Assembly (NCBI GenBank): GCA_023460875.1
Contig: JAEWOQ010000306.1
Coordinates: 1-13,696, forward strand
Length of the DNA stretch: 13,696 nt
Source: Pseudomonadota bacterium
Lineage (GTDB): Bacteria; Myxococcota_A; Polyangia; Polyangiales; Polyangiaceae
Direction of reading: 5' to 3'
Part shown: piece after piece, positions 6,574 through 13,696 of the stretch
Numbering within the stretch: position 1 is the first letter of the stretch
Layout of the letters: the number at the start of each line of letters is the position of its first letter
Program-made: the position numbers and the translations under genes
Notes under the pieces: generated by a model
Told to the model about the DNA's origin: nothing
The model's database searches: none
What the model saw: the letters and a program-made list of their open reading frames with translations, nothing else

Positions 6574-7604
6574 CTTCCCGCATCGCGGCCCTCGTTGTCT
6601 CGTTCGCTCTGGCGGCCGCCTGCCGGGGGGAGGGAGGCACGGACAACGGGAAGGGCGACCCCTCACCGCTCCCGCACGTACTCTACGACCGAGGGCCGAA
6701 CCGCCCCACGGTCCTTACGGAGCACGGCGACACGCTCTATTGGGCCGAGTCGTCGCCGGACGAGGGGCCGTGCATCATGCGAGCCCCGAAGGACGGCTCC
6801 GCGCAACCCGAGATGCTCGGCACTCGATCGCCGTACGATATCGCGGACATTTCCGCGACTGACCGCCACGTCTTCTGGCAAGACAACGGCCTCCTCATCG
6901 CCTTCGACCTGGCCGCGAAGGAGCGCAAGGAGCTTGGGCGCCTCGTGGACGACGGCTACGGAGGGCCGTCCCTCTCCGTGGACGATGAGTGGGCTGCGTT
7001 CGCCGACTCCAGCTGTCGGAGCGTCACTACCGTGCGGCTCAGCACGGGTGAGCTTTTTCACGCTCGTGTCCACGAGGAGCTGCGGGGAGGTAGGACTTCC
7101 CTGATCGCTGTCGAGGGAAGCGTTCTCTGTGCCAACGGCCCAGAGATCGTACGTGTCGTTCCGGGGACCACCACCTTCGAGCGCGTGTGGCAAACGAAGG
7201 ACGAGCCATTTGGGGTCTTCGGGGGGAGCTATCTCGGCGGCTTCGGCGTTATCATCCAGTGGGCTCGAAGCTCCGGAGCCGTGTCGATGTCGTGGACATC
7301 GTTACAAAGGCTCGAGCTGCCCACCTACAACCAGGCCGAGCTCATCGCCCTGCCTGGTGCACGAAGGGCCCGGTTTGCTCTAGACGCACGGAACAAGGCT
7401 GTGTTCTTTGCGCCAACCTTCGAGCTCCGACCGCTCGAAGTGCTCCACCTCCAGACCGGCCATCGCTCGACTCTTCCCGGTGAGGCCTATCTTGGAATCC
7501 TCATCGTGGATGAGACACACCTTTTTTGGTCAGAGGACGATCAGGCCAAGCGGGAGAACCCCAAGAACGCCATCTATCGCCAGCGAAAGCCTGAACTCGA
7601 GTGA
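6570..7604 (+). CDS. Predicted lipoprotein with beta-propeller-like repeats
   Basis: This 344-residue protein starts at ATG 6570, overlapping the previous stop (ATGA) with AGGAGG 11 bases upstream. The N-terminus, with LVVSFALAAACRG, is a lipoprotein signal with Cys18 as the probable lipidated residue (A-A-A-C, so slightly off consensus). The mature part has recurring strand endings typical of NHL/DUF5050-like propeller blades: TLYWAE at 56-60 followed by CIMRAPKDG, VFWQDNG at 101-107 followed by FDLAAKE, AAFADSSC at 142-149 followed by VRLSTGE, and HLFWSEDDQ at 317-325 followed by IYRQRKP. Such proteins usually act as extracytoplasmic binding scaffolds; no catalytic motif is seen. It ends with GTGA shared with the metalloprotease start, so translation of the two is likely coupled. 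The lipoprotein and propeller calls are moderately sure; the ligand is unknown. Confidence 0.75.
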   Translation: MTSRIAALVVSFALAAACRGEGGTDNGKGDPSPLPHVLYDRGPNRPTVLTEHGDTLYWAESSPDEGPCIMRAPKDGSAQPEMLGTRSPYDIADISATDRHVFWQDNGLLIAFDLAAKERKELGRLVDDGYGGPSLSVDDEWAAFADSSCRSVTTVRLSTGELFHARVHEELRGGRTSLIAVEGSVLCANGPEIVRVVPGTTTFERVWQTKDEPFGVFGGSYLGGFGVIIQWARSSGAVSMSWTSLQRLELPTYNQAELIALPGARRARFALDARNKAVFFAPTFELRPLEVLHLQTGHRSTLPGEAYLGILIVDETHLFWSEDDQAKRENPKNAIYRQRKPELE

Positions 7605-9310
7605 AGGCCACCGCTTTGCAGAGCCGCGGCTGGCCCGTCCGCGCGTTCGCGCTTTGGCTCACATTGCCTTGCTCGATCGGCGCCGCGACTGCTGCAGAGC
7701 TCTCTCCGCCGCCCATCCTCAAGCTCCACGAGGGAACCGCGCGAGAGACCAAATACCTCGGCGTCGTGCTCGTCACTGACGCGCGCGGCGTGAATGAACA
7801 TGGCGGACCTGAAGCCGCTGGCCATCGAGCAACCGAGGTGGTTCGCTTGGCCAACGAGCTCCTCGAACGGGCCCACCTTCGCCCTCGGCTGCGGCTCGTC
7901 CTCGTGGATCACGTTTCCTTCGAGGTGGATCCCTTCGAACCAGGCACCGGAGATGCGGGCTTGACCTCCGAAGCCCTGCTGACCGCATTCAATGGCTGGG
8001 CCTCGATCGCCGATTTGCCAACACACGACGTCCATGTCCTGGTTACGGGACGCGATCTCGGGAGCTCGGACGTCGGCGCTGCTGCTTTGGGCGCTGCTTG
8101 CATGCAGGGGTTCAATGGTCTCGTCCTTCAGGATCGACCGACGATGGCGAGCCGACCAGAGCAGGTGTTCGTCCACGAGGTAGGTCACCTCCTCGGTATG
8201 CGCCACGACGGGGTCGACAACGCCTGCGCCGCGGCGGGCTTCTTGATGAGCGCCGTCGCTCAGCCGGATGGCCTCAGCACCCCTCGCTTCTCCGACTGCA
8301 GCCTGGCAGAGTACTCCGAGTTCCTCGCTCATCCATCGAGCACCTGCCTGACAGACATTCCGATCGCGAAGATCGCCATCTGCGGCGACGGGGTCCGCTC
8401 CGGCGAGGAAGCGTGCGACTGCGGCGAGACAGAGACATGCGCTGACATCGATCCTTGTTGCACGCCTCGATGCACCCTCGCGGGGAGCGCGATTTGCAGC
8501 TCATTCAACAACCCAGCGTCTTGTTGCTCCGAGCAGTGCGACGTCGCCCCAGCAGACACCGTGTGCCGCCCGGCGCGGGACTCTTGTGACGTCGCTGAGG
8601 TTTGCACGGGGCACTCGGCGCGTTGTCCTGGGGACGGCTGGATCCCATCGGGCAACGTCTGCGTCAACGAAGCCGACGGCGAATCGGGCGCATGCTTCCG
8701 TGGTCGGTGCGTGACGCGCACCGAACAATGTTCGGTCGTTGGCGCCGAAATTGGCATCGAGCTGACCACCCCCCGCGCGGAGTGCCTGAACGAGGCTTCT
8801 CCCTGCGCCGAAGCCACATGTTGGTACAGCGCGCCCGGCGTCTGCTTCCCCTTGGGCCGCGCAACCGCAGAGGGCGTTCCCTGCGGAGGCGGATCTCAAT
8901 GCGTCGGTGGGGCGTGTGTCCCGAGCTCTACTATCGACGAGTGCCCGAACCACGCGAAGACCGAACCAGGATATTGCGGGTGCGACGTACCAGACGCTGA
9001 CGAAGACTCCGATGGCGTCTTCAGCTGCGTGGATGACTGCCCGACGGATCCCAACAAAGTCAGCTCCGCCCCATGCGGTTGCGGCCTTCTCGAGGTGAAC
9101 GGGATGTGCTCGGCACCCGATCCCCTCCATCCGGCGAGAGAAGACGAGGTGCAAGCGACTGAAACCGAGGCAAGCCCGTCCTGTGGATGCCGCCTCGGTC
9201 GAGCGCCAGCCAGCGGCTGGCCGGCCTTCTCGGCGCTCGTGGCGGGGGTGGCGGCGGCGCTTGCCCGCCGCTCGTGCCGCTCGCGGCCGAGCCCTCAAAA
9301 CCGGACCTGA
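7601..9310 (+). CDS. Bacterial ADAM-like (reprolysin) metalloprotease with disintegrin and Cys-rich domains and MYXO-CTERM tail
   Basis: This 569-residue protein starts at GTG 7601, overlapping the previous stop as GTGA. Residues 1-32 are a signal peptide (probable cleavage after ATAA). The catalytic domain (about 50-250) has HEVGHLLGMRHD at 192-203, the reprolysin HExxHxxGxxHD zinc site (His192, Glu193, His196, His202), a Met-turn around Met216 (GFLMSAV), and RFSDCSLAEYSEFL as in ADAM/SVMP proteins. Residues 261-354 form a disintegrin domain with 16 cysteines, opening CGDGVRSGEEACDCG and including CRPARDSCDVAEVC and CPGDGW. GACFRGRC at 363-370 starts an ADAM-type Cys-rich segment to about 440. 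A thrombospondin-3-like calcium repeat (DADEDSDGVFSCVDDCP, 464-480) leads to the tail: CGC at 528-530, a helix at about 537-556, and arginines. The likely role is a secreted, surface-anchored zinc protease acting on extracellular proteins. No ADAM propeptide is present. The family call is strong; the substrate is unknown. Confidence 0.92.
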   Translation: MKATALQSRGWPVRAFALWLTLPCSIGAATAAELSPPPILKLHEGTARETKYLGVVLVTDARGVNEHGGPEAAGHRATEVVRLANELLERAHLRPRLRLVLVDHVSFEVDPFEPGTGDAGLTSEALLTAFNGWASIADLPTHDVHVLVTGRDLGSSDVGAAALGAACMQGFNGLVLQDRPTMASRPEQVFVHEVGHLLGMRHDGVDNACAAAGFLMSAVAQPDGLSTPRFSDCSLAEYSEFLAHPSSTCLTDIPIAKIAICGDGVRSGEEACDCGETETCADIDPCCTPRCTLAGSAICSSFNNPASCCSEQCDVAPADTVCRPARDSCDVAEVCTGHSARCPGDGWIPSGNVCVNEADGESGACFRGRCVTRTEQCSVVGAEIGIELTTPRAECLNEASPCAEATCWYSAPGVCFPLGRATAEGVPCGGGSQCVGGACVPSSTIDECPNHAKTEPGYCGCDVPDADEDSDGVFSCVDDCPTDPNKVSSAPCGCGLLEVNGMCSAPDPLHPAREDEVQATETEASPSCGCRLGRAPASGWPAFSALVAGVAAALARRSCRSRPSPQNRT

Positions 9311-9411
9311 GCAGCCCACCCCCTGCCTGTCGGGCCGCGCAGGCGCCGCCTTTCAGCTCGGGACGGCCTTCGACTTGCGAGCCGGCCCTGCTTCATGCGA
9401 GCCAAGGCGTG

Positions 9412-12400
9412 ATGTCCGAGCCCGATCTGCGAGCGTTCGTATCCACCTGGCAGGCGGCCAGCGCGGCGGAGCGTGCCCACAAGGACATGTTCCTCAACGA
9501 GCTCTGCGATGTGCTCGGGGTGGCTCGCCCGAACCCAGGCGTGGACGACGAGGCGCTCAACACCTATGTGTTCGAGAAGAGCGTCACCTACGCGCGCGAG
9601 GGCGGGACCACGTCGGTAAAGAAGATCGACCTCTACAAGGCGGGCCATTTCCTCCTCGAAGCCAAGCAGGGCTCGAACCCGGGCGCGAAGACCATCGGCA
9701 CCGCCAGGCGCGGGACGACTGGTTGGGACACCGCGATGCAGGACGCCCGCGGGCAGGCCCTCGCTTACACGGTCTTGCTCGACAAGCCCGTCCCTTTCCT
9801 GCTGGTTTGCGACATCGGGCACTGCTTCGACCTGTACGCCGATTTCACGGGCGCCCGTCGCTACGAGCCCTTCCCCTCGGGTCAGTTCTTCCGCGTGTAC
9901 CTCCGCGACCTCCCGAGCCGTCCCGATCTCGTCGACCGTCTCAGGCGCGTCTTCGAGGATCCCTACTCACTCGACCCGAGCCGGAACGCCACGAAGGTCA
10001 CCGAAGCGGTCGCGGCGGACCTCGCCAAGGTGGCAGCGAAGCTGGAAGCCGAGGAGCACCATCCCGAGCTCATCGCCAAGTTCTTGATGCGCTGCGTGTT
10101 CACCATGTTCGCCGAGGACGTGGGGCTACTGCCGGACCAGGTCTTCACCGAGGCCCTCGCCAAGTACTGGATCGAGAGTCCCGCGTCCTTCCCTGGTGGC
10201 ATCGAGAGCCTGTGGCGCACGATGAACGACGGCGGACACACGTTCGGCGTGGCTGGCCGCATCCTGAAGTTCAACGGCGGCCTGTTCCGCGACTGCCAGG
10301 CGCTTCCCTTGAGTCGCGATGCCTTGGAGACCCTGCTCCGGGCCGCGCGGCAGGATTGGTCCGAGGTCGAGCCGGCGATCTTCGGCACCCTCTTGGAGAG
10401 CGCCCTCAGCAAGCAGGAGCGACACCGCCTCGGCGCCCACTACACGCCCCGCGCCTACGTCGAACGCTTGGTGCGACCCACCTTGGAGGAACCCCTCCGG
10501 GACGAGTGGGATACCCTCCGCGTGCAGGTGCGTACGCTCCTGGTCTCCGCCGAGAACGCCAAGAGCGGCCAGCGCACGAAGAAGCTCAACGAAGCCGCGA
10601 AGCTGGTGCGTGGCTTCCATCGACGACTGCTCGAGCTGCGGATCCTGGATCCCGCCTGTGGGACGGGGAACTTCCTCTACGTCGCCCTCGATCTCCTCAA
10701 GCGTCTCGAGAGCGACGTGCTCGCGGTGCTCGCGGCGATTGAAGGCGGCGACCAGGACCTGCTCCACCTCGAAGGCGCGCGGGTCAGCCCCGAGCAGTTC
10801 CTCGGGATCGAGATCAAGCCTTGGGCGAAGGAGATCGCGGAGCTCGTCCTCTGGATCGGCTACCTACAGTGGCACTTCCGTCAGTATGGTCAGAGCGTCC
10901 CGGTGCCCGAGCCGGTGCTGCGCGACTACAAGAACATCGAGTGCCGGGACGCGGTGCTCGCGTACGATGGCGTGGAGCTCGTACGCGACGAGACGGGCAA
11001 GCCGGTGTCCCGCTGGGATGGGACGACCATGAAGATCCATCCCGTGACCGGGAAGGAGGTCCCGGACGAGAGCGCGCAGGTCGCGGTAGAGGAGTATGTG
11101 AATCCGCGCCGGGCGGAGTGGCCGAGGGCAGACTTTATCGTCGGGAACCCGCCGTTCATCGGAAGCAAACGGATGCGCGAGTATCTCGGCGACGGTTACG
11201 TCGACGCGCTGCGCCGAACTTACGACGAGATCCCCGACGGAACTGACTATGTGCTCTACTGGTGGGTGCGCGCCGCGCAGCTAGTGGCGAGCAAGCAAAC
11301 GTCGCGTTTCGGCCTGATCACCACCAATAGCATCACACAATCTCTCAATCGCAAAGCAACCGAGCCGGCACTGTTCGATCGGGAGGACGTCGCGCTGCGG
11401 TGGGCCATCCCGGATCATCCGTGGGTCGACTCAGCCAATGGCGCAGCGGTTCGCATCGCCATGACCGTGGGAGCGGCGGCGGGACCTGCCTGTCTGCTCA
11501 GCATCCAGGGCGAGGTGAGCGCACCGAATGGGACGCCCCAGCTCCAGATCGTCTCGACCACCGTAGACCGGATCCACAGCGACCTGCGCGCCGGAGCCAA
11601 CGTTGCGTCAGCCAGCCCCCTGGCTTCGAACGAGGGGATCTGTTCCGTCGCTCTGGTTCGATTTGGCGATGGCTTCGTAGTGGGCCCGCAGCGCGCACGA
11701 GAGCTCGAGCCGGAGGTTGTCTTCCCGCTCCTCACCGGGCGTGACCTCAACCAAATCCCTGAGGAACGGTATGTCATCGACTTCTACCCGCTCTCAGAAG
11801 ACGAAGCGATGCAAGCTGCGCCTCGAGCGTTCCAGCACCTCCTCGAACACGTGAAGCCGGCGAGAGAACAGATACGAGATCCGAGCAGCCGCAGGAGGTG
11901 GTGGCGGTTCGGAAGAGACAAACCTGAGCTGCGGCAGGCTCTCTCGAGGCTCCACCGCTACATCGCCACCTCGGAGGTCAGCAAGAACCGCGTCTTCTCT
12001 TTCATCGACGGCCAGGTTCGCCCCGATCATTCCCTCGTTGTCGTCGCCTCCGAGGAGGCTTGCCACCTCGGGGTGCTGCAGTCACGGGTGCACGCCATCT
12101 GGGCAGCAGCAGCCGGGGGAAGGCTCGGCGTCGGGAACGACCTCAGATACAATCGCAGCAAGTGCTTCGACCCGTTCCCGTTTCCCGAGTGGGGAAGCTC
12201 GGGAGAACAGCGCATCAGTCAGATTGCTAAAGCCCTTGACGGTCATCGCAAGACTCAACAAGCCCTGCACGCCAAACTCACCCTCACTGGTATGTACAAC
12301 GTCCTCGAGAAGCTACGTTCGGGCGAGCCGCTCACGGCTAAGGAGAAGACTCATGGGTGTCCACTTAGCGCGAAGGATGGAGTGATTTCGATCAGTTACG

Positions 12401-12426
12401 CGCGGGGCTTGCACTGGTGGCACTGA
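9412..12426 (+). CDS. MmeI-like single-chain restriction enzyme/adenine methyltransferase, C-terminus altered
   Basis: I chose ATG 9412 (MSEPDLRAFV) because homolog-like sequence begins there; the frame stays open upstream to 9187, but that part overlaps the protease gene and is low complexity. The protein is 1004 residues. Residues 73-85 (IDLYKAGHFLLEAKQ region) give D73-x9-E83-x-K85, the PD-(D/E)xK nuclease pattern of MmeI-type enzymes. GAHYTPRAYVERLV at 341-354 precedes methyltransferase motif I, DPACGTGNFLYVA (413-425), and motif IV, NPPFIGSKRM (579-588). This indicates an N6-adenine methyltransferase. Residues about 660-930 should hold target recognition. LTLTGMYNVLEKLRSGEPLTAKEK (956-979) is a typical late family segment, but instead of continuing, the frame ends after 25 unrelated residues. 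The enzyme would methylate and cut DNA as an anti-phage type IIL/IIG system. The missing tail may or may not inactivate it. The recognition sequence cannot be read from the gene. Confidence 0.85.
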   Translation: MSEPDLRAFVSTWQAASAAERAHKDMFLNELCDVLGVARPNPGVDDEALNTYVFEKSVTYAREGGTTSVKKIDLYKAGHFLLEAKQGSNPGAKTIGTARRGTTGWDTAMQDARGQALAYTVLLDKPVPFLLVCDIGHCFDLYADFTGARRYEPFPSGQFFRVYLRDLPSRPDLVDRLRRVFEDPYSLDPSRNATKVTEAVAADLAKVAAKLEAEEHHPELIAKFLMRCVFTMFAEDVGLLPDQVFTEALAKYWIESPASFPGGIESLWRTMNDGGHTFGVAGRILKFNGGLFRDCQALPLSRDALETLLRAARQDWSEVEPAIFGTLLESALSKQERHRLGAHYTPRAYVERLVRPTLEEPLRDEWDTLRVQVRTLLVSAENAKSGQRTKKLNEAAKLVRGFHRRLLELRILDPACGTGNFLYVALDLLKRLESDVLAVLAAIEGGDQDLLHLEGARVSPEQFLGIEIKPWAKEIAELVLWIGYLQWHFRQYGQSVPVPEPVLRDYKNIECRDAVLAYDGVELVRDETGKPVSRWDGTTMKIHPVTGKEVPDESAQVAVEEYVNPRRAEWPRADFIVGNPPFIGSKRMREYLGDGYVDALRRTYDEIPDGTDYVLYWWVRAAQLVASKQTSRFGLITTNSITQSLNRKATEPALFDREDVALRWAIPDHPWVDSANGAAVRIAMTVGAAAGPACLLSIQGEVSAPNGTPQLQIVSTTVDRIHSDLRAGANVASASPLASNEGICSVALVRFGDGFVVGPQRARELEPEVVFPLLTGRDLNQIPEERYVIDFYPLSEDEAMQAAPRAFQHLLEHVKPAREQIRDPSSRRRWWRFGRDKPELRQALSRLHRYIATSEVSKNRVFSFIDGQVRPDHSLVVVASEEACHLGVLQSRVHAIWAAAAGGRLGVGNDLRYNRSKCFDPFPFPEWGSSGEQRISQIAKALDGHRKTQQALHAKLTLTGMYNVLEKLRSGEPLTAKEKTHGCPLSAKDGVISISYARGLHWWH

Positions 12427-13696
12427 ACTGATCTTTTCGGGAGATGCCGCTCACCGGTTCTGATGTGCGTAAAATATTCGAGGCCGTGCTGCCGGACGAC
12501 GCTCTTCGTGAAGTCATATCTGCTGCGGGGCTTCAACAACGGGAGCGAAAGCTGAACAGCTTGATGTTGTTGCGCTCGATGATTATCGCCGCTTCGACGG
12601 GAAACGGGGGGCGCCAAGCTGATGCGATGAAGCTGTACTTCGAGAGCGGCGCGAAGAAGGTCGCCCGCGGTGGCTTCTACTCCTGGTTCGGCGTTCCTCT
12701 GGAACGCACACTGGAAGCGGTGCGCGACCGAGCGCTGAGCTTCGCCGCCAGCCAACCGCTGGACTTGCCGGGCGCGCTGGGATCGGAGGTGAAGGACTGG
12801 CACATCTTCGATTCGATGACCGTTGCGCTCGAGCGGGAGCTGATGGACGAGTATCCTGGTGCCGGAGATTACGCTGCACTCAAAGTTCACAAGCGCTACT
12901 CGGTAGGTGTGGGAACCACGGTTGCCTTTCACCTTTCCCCCGCTCGAGAGCACGACGCTCCGCACCTGGTGATCGATGAGAGCTGGCGCGGGCTCGGTCT
13001 GTTGTGTGACCTCGGCTATGCCAGTCACGGCCTGTTGCGTGCTTGCGAAGAATTCGATGTGCGATACGTGATTCGCCTCAAAGAGAACTGGAAGGCCAGG
13101 GTGACTCATATCGCCCGCGGCCGAGAGGCCGCCACCTTCGTGCCAGGAACGGACTTCGACGACCTGCTCGCAGCCGGGGTCATTCGTCTCGATGGCCGCG
13201 TCATCGACGCCGATGTCACCCTCGGCGGAGGCAACTCCCGCATCACAGCGCGCCTGGTGGGCGTCCCCACAGAAAAGGGATACTGCTTCTACCTAACCAA
13301 CTTGGCCCCGCGAGTCGCTCCCCGCACGGTGGCCGACTTGTACCGCGTCCGCTGGGAAATCGAGCTCGACAACAAACTCGACAAGTCTTGCCATCGCCTC
13401 GACCAGATTGGTGCCCGCACCGCCCCGGCCGTCCGCGCTCTCGTCTACGCCTCCATTACAGCCTCGATCCTCGTTTGCTTGATCACCCATCGTGATAGGC
13501 TCTCGCAAGCTCCCCCACCTCGAAAGGGCGCCGAACGTACCAAGCCTCCCGTTCACGCCCAAGGCGTCGCCCGCATGATCGCCGTGGCCGCCGTCTCCAT
13601 AGCCCGCGCCTTCCAGCTAACAGGCGAAGCCGCCGACAAGGAGTGGGAACACTTCGCGGGCCTATTTCGTCACGAGACGGACCCCAATTGGCGCCG
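12350..13696 (+). mobile_element. IS4-family insertion sequence, right end outside window
   Basis: The left boundary is inferred at about 12350. There the restriction enzyme's family-like sequence ends (after KEKT) and an unrelated stretch begins with catgggtgtccacttag, a candidate terminal repeat, about 95 bases before the transposase start. The right end, inverted repeat and target duplication lie beyond 13696, so the boundary is not confirmed. The element appears to have inserted in the 3' part of the restriction gene in the same orientation. Confidence 0.6.
12444..13696 (+). CDS. IS4-family DDE transposase (3' end outside window)
   Basis: The frame opens at ATG 12444, the first start after a TGA at 12429-12431, and stays open to the window's end (417 codons, last visible residues DPNWR). 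Catalytic features of an IS4-type DDE transposase (DDE_Tnp_1 style) are present: first Asp in IFDSMTV (Asp123), second Asp in LLCDLGY (Asp189), and the family's YREK signature Y300-x2-R303-x3-E307-x6-K314 with exact spacing, in YRVRWEIELDNKLDK. The 118-residue gap between the second Asp and Glu fits the beta-strand insertion of this family. The length suggests only a short part is missing. It catalyses cut-and-paste movement of its element by binding the terminal inverted repeats. No frameshift or stop is seen, so it may be active. GGGAG sits directly against the ATG, an unusually short spacing. Confidence 0.9.
   Translation, partial: MPLTGSDVRKIFEAVLPDDALREVISAAGLQQRERKLNSLMLLRSMIIAASTGNGGRQADAMKLYFESGAKKVARGGFYSWFGVPLERTLEAVRDRALSFAASQPLDLPGALGSEVKDWHIFDSMTVALERELMDEYPGAGDYAALKVHKRYSVGVGTTVAFHLSPAREHDAPHLVIDESWRGLGLLCDLGYASHGLLRACEEFDVRYVIRLKENWKARVTHIARGREAATFVPGTDFDDLLAAGVIRLDGRVIDADVTLGGGNSRITARLVGVPTEKGYCFYLTNLAPRVAPRTVADLYRVRWEIELDNKLDKSCHRLDQIGARTAPAVRALVYASITASILVCLITHRDRLSQAPPPRKGAERTKPPVHAQGVARMIAVAAVSIARAFQLTGEAADKEWEHFAGLFRHETDPNWR

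Noticed and set aside
8501..9319. 272-residue minus-strand frame opposite the disintegrin region
   Set aside because: GC-rich third positions commonly leave such antisense frames open; the plus-strand frame has the ordered cysteine pattern.
9187..9411. Upstream extension of the restriction enzyme to a start at 9187
   Set aside because: This part overlaps the protease's MYXO-CTERM tail, reads as low-complexity Gly/Ala/Pro sequence, and the family-like N-terminus begins at ATG 9412.
9311..9411. Terminator or separate promoter between the protease and restriction genes
   Set aside because: I found no stem followed by a T-tract and no clear promoter boxes in these 101 bases.
9183..10742. 519-residue open frame on the plus strand
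   Set aside because: It is an Arg/Pro/Gly-rich shadow of the protease end and the restriction enzyme, with no domain motif, whereas the overlapping frame has clear catalytic motifs.
12396..13109. 237-residue open frame on the minus strand
   Set aside because: It lies antisense to the transposase, whose frame carries the DDE and YREK motifs; this one has no recognisable feature.
1..13696. CRISPR array or tRNA genes
   Set aside because: No regularly spaced repeats and no cloverleaf-like sequence with a conserved T-loop were seen on either strand.

Overview
The window looks like a chromosomal stretch of a high-GC delta-proteobacterial relative, most likely a myxobacterium (Myxococcota, perhaps Polyangia). 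The grounds are the GC-rich codon use, large surface and lipoprotein genes, and two proteins ending in MYXO-CTERM-like tails (Cys, hydrophobic helix, Arg cluster). The assignment is inferred from protein style only; there is no rRNA or marker gene in the window.

Region 1 (1-4179, plus strand) holds the 3' part of an OmpA-type peptidoglycan-binding gene. Its OmpA fold appears to be split by a second peptidoglycan-binding-like domain. Three bases downstream is a 943-residue protein of unrecognised family with a large N-terminal part, a cluster of hydrophobic segments at about residues 550-690, and a beta-rich tail. A secreted or effector-type role (type VI secretion or similar) is possible but not demonstrated. 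GC content drops visibly from about residue 340 of the first gene onward, which suggests an exchangeable module.

Region 2 (4165-5049, minus strand) is a Cys-rich predicted lipoprotein. Its end overlaps the end of the 943-residue gene by 15 bases.

Region 3 (5050-9310, plus strand) is a tightly coupled three-gene operon with ATGA and GTGA overlaps. Its genes are a MYXO-CTERM-like surface protein that seems to have lost its 5' part, a beta-propeller-like lipoprotein, and the most striking gene here. That gene is a bacterial ADAM/snake-venom-type metalloprotease with a reprolysin catalytic domain, a Met-turn, a 16-Cys disintegrin domain, an ADAM-type Cys-rich segment, a thrombospondin-3-like calcium repeat and a MYXO-CTERM tail. 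The 195-base gap before the operon carries a perfect 9-bp GC-rich hairpin and a possible remnant of the first gene's missing N-terminus.

Region 4 (9412-12426, plus strand) is a single-polypeptide MmeI-like (type IIL/IIG) restriction-modification enzyme with a D-x9-E-x-K nuclease site and methyltransferase motifs DPACGTG and NPPF. Its C-terminus is abnormal: the family-like sequence stops at about 12350 and a short foreign tail follows.

Region 5 (about 12350-13696 and beyond, plus strand) is an IS4-type insertion sequence. Its transposase starts at 12444, runs off the window, and shows a perfect Y-x2-R-x3-E-x6-K signature. The insertion probably truncated the restriction gene.
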